Shown here piece by piece: positions 16,332-26,046 of a DNA stretch of 42,805 nt. Origin of the DNA: Myxococcales bacterium (GTDB lineage: Bacteria > Myxococcota_A > Bradymonadia > REDH01); contig CANMDT010000014.1 in the NCBI GenBank assembly GCA_947496715.1, positions 1-42,805 of the forward strand, written 5' to 3'. Below the pieces are notes generated by a model. The model saw only the letters and a list, made by a program, of their open reading frames with translations. It ran no database searches and was not told the origin of the DNA. How positions within the stretch are numbered: position 1 is the stretch's first letter; the number at the start of each line of letters is the position of its first letter. The translations under genes were made by a program, and so were the position numbers.

Positions 16332-18041
16332 ATGAGCATGAACAAGGCTGTTGAGAAGGGTGGTTTCTTCGCGAAGAAGAAGCAGGATGAGGATTCACTG
16401 AGCTTCGGAGAGCTGCTGCTCGAGACCGAGGCCTCGGGCACGCGCGAAGGCGAAATCTCCAAGGGTATCGTCCTCTCGATCAAGGATGACCAGGCACTCA
16501 TCGACATCGGCGGAAAGTCGGAAGGTCGCATTGACCTCAGCGAGTTCCGCGCCCTCGACGGCACCATCACCCTCGCCGTTGGCGACGAGGTTGAGGTCTT
16601 CGTTGTCGCTCTCGAAGACGACTACGGCCAGTGCCGCCTGAGCAAGCGCGAAGCCGACCGCATGAAGATGTGGGAAGAGATCGCCGGCAAGGTGGAGCGC
16701 GACGAGCTCGTGCTCGGCCTCGTCATTGGTCGCGTCAAGGGCGGCCTCCAGGTCGATATCGGCGTCAAGGCCTTCCTCCCCGGCAGCCAGGTCGAACTCC
16801 GCCCCTCGCGGAACCTCGACAAGTTCATCGGTCAGTCCTTCGAGTTCAAGATCATCAAGTTCAACAAGAAGCGGGGCAACATCGTCCTGTCGCGTCGCGC
16901 CCTCCTCGAGGACGAGCGCGAGCGCCAGAAGCGGAAGACGCTCGAGCGCCTTGTCGAGGGCTCCATCCTCGATGGTGTCGTCAAGAACATCACCGAGTAC
17001 GGCGCCTTCGTCGACCTGGGTGGCATCGACGGCCTCCTTCACATCACCGACATGAGCTGGGGCCGCGTCACCCACCCGGAAGAGGTCGTTCGCATTGGCG
17101 ACGAGCTCCGCGTCAAGGTCCTCAAGTTCAACCGCGAGAGCGAGCGCGTCTCGCTCGGCCTCAAGCAGCTGCAGGCCGACCCCTGGTCGGGCGCAGAGGA
17201 CCGCTACCCCGCCAATGTGCAGGTGCTCGGCAAGGTTGTCTCCATGATCGACTACGGCGCCTTCGTCGAGCTCGAGGAGGGCATCGAGGGCCTCGTCCAC
17301 ATCTCCGAGATGTCCTGGACGCAGCGGGTTAAGCACCCCTCCAAGATGGTCCAGAAGGGCGATGTCGTTCAGTGCGTGGTGCTCAAGATTGACGCCGACA
17401 CCAAGAAGATTTCGCTCGGCATGAAGCAGCTCGAGTCCAACCCCTGGTCGCTCCTCGAGGAGCGCTACCCGGTGGGCACGCAGATTGTCGGCAAGGTCCG
17501 CAACATCACCGACTTCGGCATCTTCATCGGCATCGAAGACGGCATCGACGGCCTTGTCCACATCAGCGACATGTCCTGGACCGCCAAGCTCAAGCACCCC
17601 TCCGAGGCCTACAAGAAGGGCGACGATGTTGAGGCGGTTGTCCTCTCCATCGACGTCGATAACGAGCGCTTCTCGCTCGGCATCAAGCAGCTCTCGGCCG
17701 ACCCCTGGGAGAGCCTCCCCTCCCGCCTGCCCATTGGCTCGGTCACCAACGCGACCATCACCAAGATCACCGACTACGGCGCCTTTGCCGAGGTCGAGGA
17801 TGGCATCGAGGGTCTCGTGCACATCTCCGAACTCTCCCGCGACCATGTCACCAACCCCAACGATGTGGTCAAGGCTGGCGACAAGGTGAAGGTCGAGATC
17901 ATCTCGCTCGAGCCCAAGGAGCGCAAGATTGCTCTCTCCATGCGCTCCTACCTGCAGCGTCTTGAGTCCGGCGCGCTCCGCAGCCACCGTGACGAGGGTG
18001 GAGCCACCTTCGCCGACCTGCTCGGCAAGAAGGGCGAGTAA
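16332..18041 (+). CDS. rpsA: 30S ribosomal protein S1
   Basis: A 569-aa protein with six S1 OB-fold repeats at about residues 42-106, 126-189, 210-278, 295-365, 382-453 and 468-538. Repeats three to six are the most canonical, with the pattern YGAFV-(D/E)L, GLLHI or GLVHI, and SLGLKQL. S1 bridges mRNA to the 30S subunit and helps unfold structured leaders. Repeats 1 and 2 are diverged, as is normal, because they bind the ribosome rather than RNA. Codon use is strongly biased to C-ending codons, as expected for a highly expressed gene. An AGGA lies about 10 nt before the ATG. The TolC-like gene begins 7 nt after its stop. Confidence 0.97.
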   Translation: MSMNKAVEKGGFFAKKKQDEDSLSFGELLLETEASGTREGEISKGIVLSIKDDQALIDIGGKSEGRIDLSEFRALDGTITLAVGDEVEVFVVALEDDYGQCRLSKREADRMKMWEEIAGKVERDELVLGLVIGRVKGGLQVDIGVKAFLPGSQVELRPSRNLDKFIGQSFEFKIIKFNKKRGNIVLSRRALLEDERERQKRKTLERLVEGSILDGVVKNITEYGAFVDLGGIDGLLHITDMSWGRVTHPEEVVRIGDELRVKVLKFNRESERVSLGLKQLQADPWSGAEDRYPANVQVLGKVVSMIDYGAFVELEEGIEGLVHISEMSWTQRVKHPSKMVQKGDVVQCVVLKIDADTKKISLGMKQLESNPWSLLEERYPVGTQIVGKVRNITDFGIFIGIEDGIDGLVHISDMSWTAKLKHPSEAYKKGDDVEAVVLSIDVDNERFSLGIKQLSADPWESLPSRLPIGSVTNATITKITDYGAFAEVEDGIEGLVHISELSRDHVTNPNDVVKAGDKVKVEIISLEPKERKIALSMRSYLQRLESGALRSHRDEGGATFADLLGKKGE

Positions 18042-18048
18042 TCCCGCC

Positions 18049-19470
18049 ATGCGGCGGTTTTCCTCCGCATCGGCCTGTTGGCCGCCAGCGCTCCTTACGG
18101 CAGCGTTGGCGGCCATCGCCGTTTTGCGGGCTGCGCCTGCCGCCGCAGAACCCGGCCCTGTCGTCACGCTGCAGCAGGTCCTCGAGGCCGCCGACGCCCA
18201 CCCGCTCGTCGGCAGCGAACGCTCGCAGCGGGCAGAGGCCGCTGCCCGCGCCGACGAGGCCAGCTGGGCCCGTTTCCCCCGCATCGACATCCTCGCCACC
18301 CTCGCGCCCGTGCCGAGCATCAACCTCAGCGACCCCGGCAATCCCGCCGCCGATACCCGCGACGAGACCGACCTCCTGAAAGACCTCTTCGGCGACACAA
18401 ACCCCTACTACCGCTTCGAGGCCAAGGCGGTGCAGCCGCTCTACACCTTCGGCAAGATCACCCTCGCGCGGGAGCTTGCAGCGGTGGGCGTGCGGGCCGC
18501 CGACGTAGAGGTGGAGAAGGCGCGCCTCGAGGCCCGCTTTGCCGCCTATCGCGCCTACCGCGCCGTGCAGTGGCACGGCGAGACCGACGCGCTGCTGCGA
18601 GAGGCCTTCGACCGGCTCAAGACCGCTCGCGAGAAGATTGAGGTCCGCATCGAAGATGGCGCCCCGGGCGCACGAACCGACCTCCGGAAACTCCTCATCT
18701 CCATGCCCACCGTCGTCTCTTCACGCTCTGCTTCCGACGAAGTTGGCCTGACGGCCCGCGAGTCGCTCGCCGCACAGTTCGGCCTCGAACCCGACTTCCT
18801 GCCCGAGCCCTTCGATGTGACGACGGGCAGCGAGGCACCGCCGCTCGACGGCGTCTTGGCCTTTGCCCACGCGCACCGCCCCGACGCCCGCCTGCTCCTG
18901 CTTGCTGTGCAGGGCAGGGAGCTCGAGGCCAAGCTCGGTTGGCGTCAGCTGGCGCCAGACTTCTTCGCCACCGCCAGCGTGGGTGGCGCCTACGCACCCT
19001 CCATCACCGATGTCTCCGGCCCCTTCGTCATCGACCCCTACAACCGGTTCGGAATCGGCATGTTCGTCGGAGTGAAATGGGACCCCGACCTCTTTCGAAA
19101 GCTGGCACAGACCACCCGCCTCGAAGCCCAAGCTGAATCGACACGGCAGAGCAGATTGGCTGCGCTTGCCGGCATCGATGTTGAGGTGCGCACCGCCTAC
19201 CACGAGGTTGCAGGAAAGCGGGCTGTGGTGGCGGCCTACCAGGAGGCCTTCCGCGCGGCCGATGCCTGGCTCAAGCAGGTCTGGTTCCAGTACTCGCAGG
19301 GCCTCGCCGAGTTCACGGAGGTCGAAGACCCGCTCAAGCAATACTACCAAGTAGCGGGCGCCCGTCTGAAGGCCATCCTCGAACTCCAGGTGGCCCAGGC
19401 CAACCTCGCCATCAAGTGTGGCTCAGACCAATTCGCGGCTTGGCCCGTCGGTGCAAGTGTGGTTGAATAG
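18049..19470 (+). CDS. TolC-like outer-membrane efflux protein
   Basis: A 473-aa protein of the outer-membrane efflux (OEP/TolC) family, forming the outer-membrane exit duct for type I secretion or RND efflux. A signal peptide covers about residues 1-33 (Arg-Arg start, Ala-rich hydrophobic core, AAA-E cleavage). The helical repeats include an N-terminal VLEAADAHP segment and QPLYTFGKI, typical of the first half. The second half ends with FQYSQGLAEFTEVEDPL and a long helix. The reading frame is open further upstream inside rpsA, but ATG 18049 gives the signal peptide directly and lies 7 nt after the rpsA stop. No inner-membrane or periplasmic adaptor partner is adjacent; the MlaC-like gene follows 65 nt on. 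Confidence 0.85.
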   Translation: MRRFSSASACWPPALLTAALAAIAVLRAAPAAAEPGPVVTLQQVLEAADAHPLVGSERSQRAEAAARADEASWARFPRIDILATLAPVPSINLSDPGNPAADTRDETDLLKDLFGDTNPYYRFEAKAVQPLYTFGKITLARELAAVGVRAADVEVEKARLEARFAAYRAYRAVQWHGETDALLREAFDRLKTAREKIEVRIEDGAPGARTDLRKLLISMPTVVSSRSASDEVGLTARESLAAQFGLEPDFLPEPFDVTTGSEAPPLDGVLAFAHAHRPDARLLLLAVQGRELEAKLGWRQLAPDFFATASVGGAYAPSITDVSGPFVIDPYNRFGIGMFVGVKWDPDLFRKLAQTTRLEAQAESTRQSRLAALAGIDVEVRTAYHEVAGKRAVVAAYQEAFRAADAWLKQVWFQYSQGLAEFTEVEDPLKQYYQVAGARLKAILELQVAQANLAIKCGSDQFAAWPVGASVVE

Positions 19471-19535
19471 CCACTACATCGTGCCGTCAGCAGCCCAGCT
19501 CCTTCGAGGGCCCACCTGTCACCGAGAGTAGGACC

Positions 19536-20204
19536 ATGAGAATCTCCGCCCTGTTCGCAGCCATCAGCCTCTCTTCGCTCTGCCTGCTCCCCGCGACGGG
19601 CCGCGCAGTCACGGCCCCCGCCGCTGCCCCTGCCCCTGCCGCTGCCCCCGTCGCTGCGAAGGTCACGCCAACTGCCTACGTCCAGTCGCAGGCCGCTACC
19701 GTCATCAGCATCATCAACACCCCGGCGCGTCAGGGGTCGCCTGCAGCCCGCGAGCGGGAGGCAAAGCTCAAGGGCGCCGTTCGCGGCTTCATGTCCTTCC
19801 AGCTCCTCGCCGACCGCACGCTCGGCGACCACCTCAAGGCCCGGACGCCTGCCGAACGCGCTGAGTTTCTCGGCCTCCTCACGCAGCTCATCGAGACGAG
19901 CTACGCCAAGAGCCTCGGTCGCGCTGAGGTCAAGCCGAGCGACTACACGGTTGCCTACACCGGCGAGCGGCTGCGGGGCGAACGGGCAACGGTCTCCGGG
20001 TCGGTCAAGGTCCGCTCCGATGCGCACGATGTTGAACTCAAACTTCAGCGGAGCGGGCAGGGCTGGCTGATCCTCGACATCGTCACCGACGAGGTCTCGC
20101 TCGCCGAGTCCTACTCCGAGTCGTTCGACCGCATCATCAAGCGGGACGGCTGGCCGGCGCTCATCACCCGGATGAAGGACAAACTCGCCAAGCTCCGCAA
20201 CTAG
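19536..20204 (+). CDS. MlaC/Ttg2D-family periplasmic lipid-binding protein
   Basis: A 222-aa exported protein. A signal peptide spans about residues 1-24, followed by an Ala/Pro-rich linker (28-45) that is unusually low in complexity. The remainder matches MlaC: a helical start, TPAERAEFLGLLTQLIETSYAKSL at about 108-131, a beta sheet that includes VSGSVKV, then WLILDIVTDEVSLAESY and a closing helix. MlaC proteins carry phospholipids between the outer and inner membranes or take part in related toluene-tolerance exporters. The Mla ABC components are not in the window. Its stop overlaps that of the convergent FHA gene by 4 nt. Upstream it may share the rpsA/TolC-like transcript. Confidence 0.85.
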   Translation: MRISALFAAISLSSLCLLPATGRAVTAPAAAPAPAAAPVAAKVTPTAYVQSQAATVISIINTPARQGSPAAREREAKLKGAVRGFMSFQLLADRTLGDHLKARTPAERAEFLGLLTQLIETSYAKSLGRAEVKPSDYTVAYTGERLRGERATVSGSVKVRSDAHDVELKLQRSGQGWLILDIVTDEVSLAESYSESFDRIIKRDGWPALITRMKDKLAKLRN

Positions 20205-21889
20205 GGCTGCGCGGCCGCTGCCGACTGGCGCGCTCTTGCGAGTCGAATCGCTCGTGCACTGCTGAGCGGCCCGACGTCGGACGCGGTGATGTAGTAGGCG
20301 ATGGCGTCGCTCCACCTGTTGGTTTCAAAGGCCTGATCTCCACAGAGCGAGGCCTGCTCCATGAGTGGCCTGTCGGCCATGGTAGAGGAGGGAGCCCCTG
20401 TCGACTTGGCAATCGTCTGGGCCGCCGTCCGCGCCAGATGATAGGAGGCAGCAGCCTTGGTGCAGTCTCCTGCCGTGGCGAAGCCGTCGCCGATTGCGAG
20501 ATGGATGCCGCCGAGGCTCGGATAGACACTCCCGTTCAGCAGCGTCTGTGCCTTTGCGCGGGTACTGGGCTCCTTGGCGGTCTCCTGCAGGCAGTCCTCC
20601 GCGCGGCTCAGTTCGGCGATGGCAGCTGCGTTGTTTTTCGTCGCCACAAAACGGTCGACAGCACCCTTGAAGATTGCCGCGCAGGCCTCGACCGCCCGCT
20701 CCGAGGCTGCCCGTGAACGCACGATAGAACGCTCTGCCGCAAGCGCCGCATCGTTTGGAGCACGGCGCACCGCCTCATCGTAGGCAGCCAAGCTCGCCGC
20801 CCAGTCGCCGGCCGAGGCAAGGGCCTGCGCCCGCGCGGCCGGCGACTGGGCATCGAACCTCGAGCTGAGGCTCCTGACGCGGTCGCGGGCGCCCCGCATC
20901 TGGACGGCCGTCTCTGAGGTCGGGTCGTCCAGGCGAAAGAGCGCGAACGAGATTGTCGCGGCGAGGCCGAGCATAACCAGCACCAGCAGCATCGCAATCA
21001 GCCCCTTGCGCTCGCGACGTTGGAGGTCGACCTCGGCCCCCCCCGCCGTGCTCCGCGCGAGCAGCTCCGCACGAACCGCTGGGCGGTCGGAGGCTGTGTA
21101 GATGACGGGCGTGTTGCCGAGGACGATGACCTCGCCTTCGCGGAGCACATGGCTCCGCACGGCCACGCCGTCTACCAGCACGCTGCCGGGGATACCCGTA
21201 TCGGAGATGGTCCACCGCATGTCCTGACGGGTCAGGCGCGCATGGAACCTGATCACGCCCACACGGTCGAGTTGGAGGTCATTCGACGGGTCGCGACCGA
21301 GCGTAAGCGTCTCGCTGTCTAGGATAAGTGCCTCGTTCGTACCGGGGCGATCGGTGATGAGCAGGTAGCCGACCAGCTGTGCGCGAAAGGCGCCAGACCG
21401 CGTTGCCACCTTGTTGGTGGAGACGGTCGATCGGATGGTGTCGAAGGCATCATCGGAGTCGAGCAGGCCATAGTCGTCCTGCGCAGCCGGCAGCTCCGTG
21501 GCGGGCGGAACGAAGATGGCGAAGCTGCCCGTGTCTCGAATCTCGCGAAGCTGCATCACGCGGAGCCGGTAGCCACCGATCTCGATGAGCGAGCGGTCGT
21601 CGAGCCCCTTGTCGCCCTCGATGCGGTTGCCATCCACGAAGGTGCCGTTGGCCGAGCCGAGGTCGGCGATGAAGGGGCCATCATGGTCCATCCCCACGCG
21701 GGCATGCTGGCGCGAAATGGGTGTCCCCTTGAGAAGCACCTCGCAGGGCGCAAGGCGGCCAATGGTCAACCCGTTAGGTGGGAGAGCGCGGTCGAAGATG
21801 AGCCGTCCTGCCTCATCTTCGACCGTCAGGCGGTACTGCTGTTGCGCCGTCGGCCAGCTGCCGGAATCCGTCTGGGTCGGCGTCGTCAC
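20201..21889 (-). CDS. Membrane protein with two FHA domains and a TPR-like C-terminal region
   Basis: A 562-aa protein. The first FHA domain, at about 40-112, has the phosphothreonine-binding residues GR (44-45), SRQH (59-62) and NG (81-82). The second, at about 195-265, keeps GR (198-199) and His216 but has lost the Ser of SxxH and a clear NG, so it may not bind phosphopeptide. A single membrane helix lies at about 296-318 after a basic RRERK stretch, placing both FHA domains in the cytoplasm and the C-terminal half (about 330-562, helical and TPR-like) in the periplasm. The start is GTG, 4 nt after the stop of the FHA/CpaF-like gene, so both are likely co-transcribed. Its stop shares CTAG with the mlaC-like stop. 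A link between Ser/Thr kinase signalling and an envelope complex is inferred. Confidence 0.85.
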   Translation of the reverse strand: MTTPTQTDSGSWPTAQQQYRLTVEDEAGRLIFDRALPPNGLTIGRLAPCEVLLKGTPISRQHARVGMDHDGPFIADLGSANGTFVDGNRIEGDKGLDDRSLIEIGGYRLRVMQLREIRDTGSFAIFVPPATELPAAQDDYGLLDSDDAFDTIRSTVSTNKVATRSGAFRAQLVGYLLITDRPGTNEALILDSETLTLGRDPSNDLQLDRVGVIRFHARLTRQDMRWTISDTGIPGSVLVDGVAVRSHVLREGEVIVLGNTPVIYTASDRPAVRAELLARSTAGGAEVDLQRRERKGLIAMLLVLVMLGLAATISFALFRLDDPTSETAVQMRGARDRVRSLSSRFDAQSPAARAQALASAGDWAASLAAYDEAVRRAPNDAALAAERSIVRSRAASERAVEACAAIFKGAVDRFVATKNNAAAIAELSRAEDCLQETAKEPSTRAKAQTLLNGSVYPSLGGIHLAIGDGFATAGDCTKAAASYHLARTAAQTIAKSTGAPSSTMADRPLMEQASLCGDQAFETNRWSDAIAYYITASDVGPLSSARAIRLARARQSAAAAQP

Positions 21890-21893
21890 CCTG

Positions 21894-23699
21894 TCAGCTC
21901 TCGGTCAGGAAGCGGAGCGGCCGAAGGTTGCAGACACCGTTGGTGCCGTAGAGCTGCTCGCGGGCGAACCGCGGATGGGCAGCGAGGGTGAGTTCGCTCA
22001 TGCTGACGACGAACAGCCCGCCAGCATCTGCATCCACATGGATGAGCAGGTCGATGCGGGCAGCGAGCCGGTCGTGCACCGCCGCCGACTCTGCAGCGCA
22101 GTGTTCTGCCGCAGCAAAGGCAAGCGAAGAGATGGCGTCGGCGCTCGAGCGCGCGGCCACGGCCACCAGCGAGCTCACCGCATGCCCCGTCGGACCGGCG
22201 AGCCAGATGGCGACATCCTTCTCCACGAGCGGGTCGATAATCGCATAGTCGGGCCGCAGCATGAAGGCGCGCTGCAGGTCGGAGTTCAGAGAGTTGGTGT
22301 TGTTTTCCAAACGGAGCACGTTGAAGCCGCGCAGCGTGGTGGAAGGGACCTCCTCGACAATCACGATTCGGTCGCTGCTGTCGGCCAGCAGGCCATGAAT
22401 AAAGGAGGTCGCAAGCGAGCGGTTGGGCGACGAGACAACCACGTTGGACCTGCTCCGAAGCGCCTCGTGCAGCCAAGCAACGATGGCGTCGGGGTTGCTT
22501 GCGCGGAAGGTGGAGCGAACATCGCCTGTGCTTCTGGGAGAACGGCTGATCGAGGCGGCACCACCCTCGGCGCTGTTGGCACTGTTCACGACGACCGTCG
22601 GGAAGCCATCAAGCAGGATGCGGGCCGAGCCGCCGTTGCCCACTTGGGCGGCAGTGGCCAGCCGTCGGAAGGCAAGGAGCGCTGTCTCCTGTCGGCCGAA
22701 CCCAACCGCGGCTCGCTGCAGGCTGCTATCTGCCTGGCGCTCGAAGATCTCGCCGGCTGCGTGCAGATGCACCTCGGTGGCCTCGGTGGTGTTCAGCAGC
22801 AGCTCCAGCGGACCGAGGCCCAAGAGCTCGGCGAGCAGGAGCGGCGCCAGAGCCGCCCGATCCTCGCTGTCGAATTCGGGAGGCGTTGCGAGATCCACGG
22901 CCTTCGCCACCAGCGGCGAGAAGCGGAGTACATCTTCATGGCGGATCGGGTAGGCGACGGGAAGGTCGGCTAGGCTCACACGGAGCAGCGCGCCGTTCAG
23001 AGCGGCAGCGAAGACCTCCGCGAAGGCTGCTCCCTCCGGCCGACGCAGGGGGCCAAAGACCGCGGGCTTGCGCTCGATACGGATGCGCGCACGCCGACTC
23101 GCAGCCTCGGGCGCAGCGCGGTCGTGGTCGACCGAAGCGCTGCCATTTTGCGTTGCTGCAGAGAGCCTACTGCCAGCGGAGAAGGAGGGGACGCCCAGCG
23201 TGATGCCCTCTCCAAGCACCGCATGCACCGAGGTGACGCGTGTGCTTGTCGCATCCTTGCCAAACCCTGTCGCGGGCAGGTGGGAGCCAGTCTCGATATC
23301 GCGCGGCATCACCTGCGCGTGCGAGCCGGTCAACGACGGCATGTTGCCCGACGGGCTGATCGGGGGCCCGATCACATACTCGCTCACGCTCGGCCGCGGG
23401 ACGCCAGCACCCTCATGCTTGAGGAGAACCCGGAAGTCGCCCACGACAATCGTGTCGCCCGACTTCACCTCGGTGGGTGCGCTGATCTTCTGCCCGGAGA
23501 CCGAGGTCCCATTGGTGCTCTGCAGGTCGTGGACCACGAAACGGTCCTCGGTCACAACGATGCGTACATGCCGCTTGGAGACGCTCGAACGGGCGAGAAT
23601 GATGTCGTTGCCGTAGGCGCGACCCATCACAATCTCGGGCTTGTCGAGTTCGATGCGCTCCGGCTGCTTGCCGCGTTCTGTGACCGTGATGCTGTACAT
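21894..23699 (-). CDS. FHA domain fused to a degenerate CpaF/TadA-type ATPase domain
   Basis: A 601-aa protein with no signal peptide or membrane segment. The N-terminal FHA domain (about 1-95) is canonical: GRAYGND 26-32, SKRH 41-44, STNGT 61-65. A low-complexity Ser/Pro-rich linker (100-200) follows. Residues about 210-580 follow the order of CpaF-type secretion ATPases: an N-terminal LLAELLGLGPLELLL segment, an ALRSRSNVVVS strand, RIVIVEE, LRPDYAIIDP and AGPTGH. However, the Walker A (GGTGSGKTT in CpaF) is replaced by SSPNRSLAT at 423-431. The Walker B GEVRG is DPLVE, and the terminal TTLHAN His is lost. It is probably a pseudo-ATPase that uses the fold as a scaffold or regulator. FHA-CpaF fusions with intact ATPase motifs are known in Myxococcota and Actinobacteria. 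Confidence 0.82.
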   Translation of the reverse strand: MYSITVTERGKQPERIELDKPEIVMGRAYGNDIILARSSVSKRHVRIVVTEDRFVVHDLQSTNGTSVSGQKISAPTEVKSGDTIVVGDFRVLLKHEGAGVPRPSVSEYVIGPPISPSGNMPSLTGSHAQVMPRDIETGSHLPATGFGKDATSTRVTSVHAVLGEGITLGVPSFSAGSRLSAATQNGSASVDHDRAAPEAASRRARIRIERKPAVFGPLRRPEGAAFAEVFAAALNGALLRVSLADLPVAYPIRHEDVLRFSPLVAKAVDLATPPEFDSEDRAALAPLLLAELLGLGPLELLLNTTEATEVHLHAAGEIFERQADSSLQRAAVGFGRQETALLAFRRLATAAQVGNGGSARILLDGFPTVVVNSANSAEGGAASISRSPRSTGDVRSTFRASNPDAIVAWLHEALRSRSNVVVSSPNRSLATSFIHGLLADSSDRIVIVEEVPSTTLRGFNVLRLENNTNSLNSDLQRAFMLRPDYAIIDPLVEKDVAIWLAGPTGHAVSSLVAVAARSSADAISSLAFAAAEHCAAESAAVHDRLAARIDLLIHVDADAGGLFVVSMSELTLAAHPRFAREQLYGTNGVCNLRPLRFLTES

Positions 23700-23824
23700 G
23701 GTTACCAGACCTTTGAGAGGCGTAAGGGCGCGCGTCCCTTCCGGATTCGCGCGTTTGCTCAGTCGTGTGTGCGACTCTGAACCGAAGAGTGCGAACGGTC
23801 AAGAGCGGCCGCGTCAAAGGCTTA
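23700..23824 (-). promoter_or_regulatory. Upstream region of the FHA/CpaF-like gene with an inverted repeat
   Basis: This gap lies between the transporter operon and the FHA genes, all on the minus strand. A TTGACC box (23797-23802) could be a -35; no good -10 is seen. A short palindrome, AGTCG-N6-CGACT (23761-23776), would overlap the -10 position, so it could be an operator or a weak hairpin ending the transporter operon. A second pairing, AAGGG/CCCTT, lies nearer the ATG. Confidence 0.25.
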
Positions 23825-24948
23825 TCAATCAGCTGTTTCGGACCGTTCGCGACCTGTCGTCACCGTCGTTGCGCCGCTGCGAACCTGCGATGCGACCTGC
23901 GGCTGTGACTGGCTGATGATGAGCCCCGCCCGAGCGCTCTCTGTGTAGAGATGGCAGGAGACAAAATGGCCCGCGCCAACCTCCGTAAGGACAGGCGCCT
24001 CGGTCCGGCACCGGCCGTAGGCAGCAGGGCAGCGGGTATGAAACCGGCAGCCCGAGGGCGGGTTGATGGGGCTCGGTACATCGCCCTTGAGCAGGATCCG
24101 TTCGCGCTGCTGTGTCGTGTCGGGCTCCGGAATCGCCGACAGCAGCGCCTGGGTGTAGGGGTGGGCAGGGTGCTTGAAGAGCTCGTCGGTCTCCGCGAGT
24201 TCGACCAGCTGGCCGAGATACATGACCGCGATCCGGTTGGAGATATGGCGCACCACGCTCAGGTCGTGCGCGATGAAGAGGTAGGAGAGCTTGAACTCGT
24301 CCTGCAGGTCGAGAAGCAGGTTGATGACCTGCGCCTGCACCGAGACATCGAGCGCCGAAACAGCCTCGTCGCATACGATGAACTCAGGCTTGAGCGAGAT
24401 CGCCCGCGCGATTCCGATGCGCTGCCGCTGACCGCCCGAGAACTCGTGCGGGTAGCGCGAGACATAGCTGCGCTGCAGGCCGACCTTCTCCAGCAAACTC
24501 ATCACCTCGTCGCGCACCGTGGCGGCCGTCGCGACGCCATGGATCCGCATCGCCTCGCCTACGATACTCTCGATGGTCATCCGTGGGTTGAGGCTCGAGT
24601 AGGGGTCCTGGAAGACGATCTGCATGTTGCGTCGCTCGGCGCGCAGCTCCGCAGGCGAGAGCTTGAACAGGTCGCGCCCTTTGAAGAGCGCTGAGCCCGA
24701 CGTCGGCTCGACCAGGCGGAGCAGCGTGCGGCCAATCGTCGTCTTGCCGCAGCCCGACTCGCCGACCATGCCGAGCGTCTCTCCGGGGAAGATGTCGAAC
24801 GAGACATCATCCACCGCCTTCACCTGTCCGACCGTCCGGCCGAGTAGCCCCTTCTGGATGGGGAAATACTTCTTCAGGCCAGCCACACGGACAAGCGGCT
24901 CAGGCCGCTGCGGCAGCTGCGTGGTGGTGCCGTGCGAGGGTGTGAAAC

Positions 24949-24952
<4 letters not shown>
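23825..24952 (-). CDS. Oligopeptide/dipeptide ABC transporter ATP-binding protein (OppF/DppF type)
   Basis: A 375-aa ATPase subunit of a peptide importer. Walker A GESGCGKT, the Q-loop [11 protein letters not shown], signature [10 protein letters not shown], Walker [13 protein letters not shown] and switch His ([10 protein letters not shown]) are all present. The C-terminal oligopeptide-transporter extension with CRFHTRCP is present too, as in OppF/DppF. The N-terminal half before Walker A has the typical [13 protein letters not shown] stretch. The start overlaps the upstream OppD-type gene by 4 nt (ATGA), and a good SD (GGAGAGG) precedes it. It is the last gene of the five-gene transporter operon. 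It would pair with the OppD-type ATPase to form a heterodimer. Confidence 0.95.

Positions 24953-26042
<1,090 letters not shown>

Positions 26043-26046
<4 letters not shown>

Noticed and set aside
16395-18398. Long open frame antisense to rpsA (667 codons)
   Set aside because: S1 motifs on the plus strand are unmistakable. The antisense protein is an Asp/Leu/Val-rich shadow produced by C-ending codons in GC-rich DNA.
23761-23776. Intrinsic terminator after the transporter operon
   Set aside because: The stem is only 5 bp and no T tract follows; it is kept only as a possible operator or weak hairpin.
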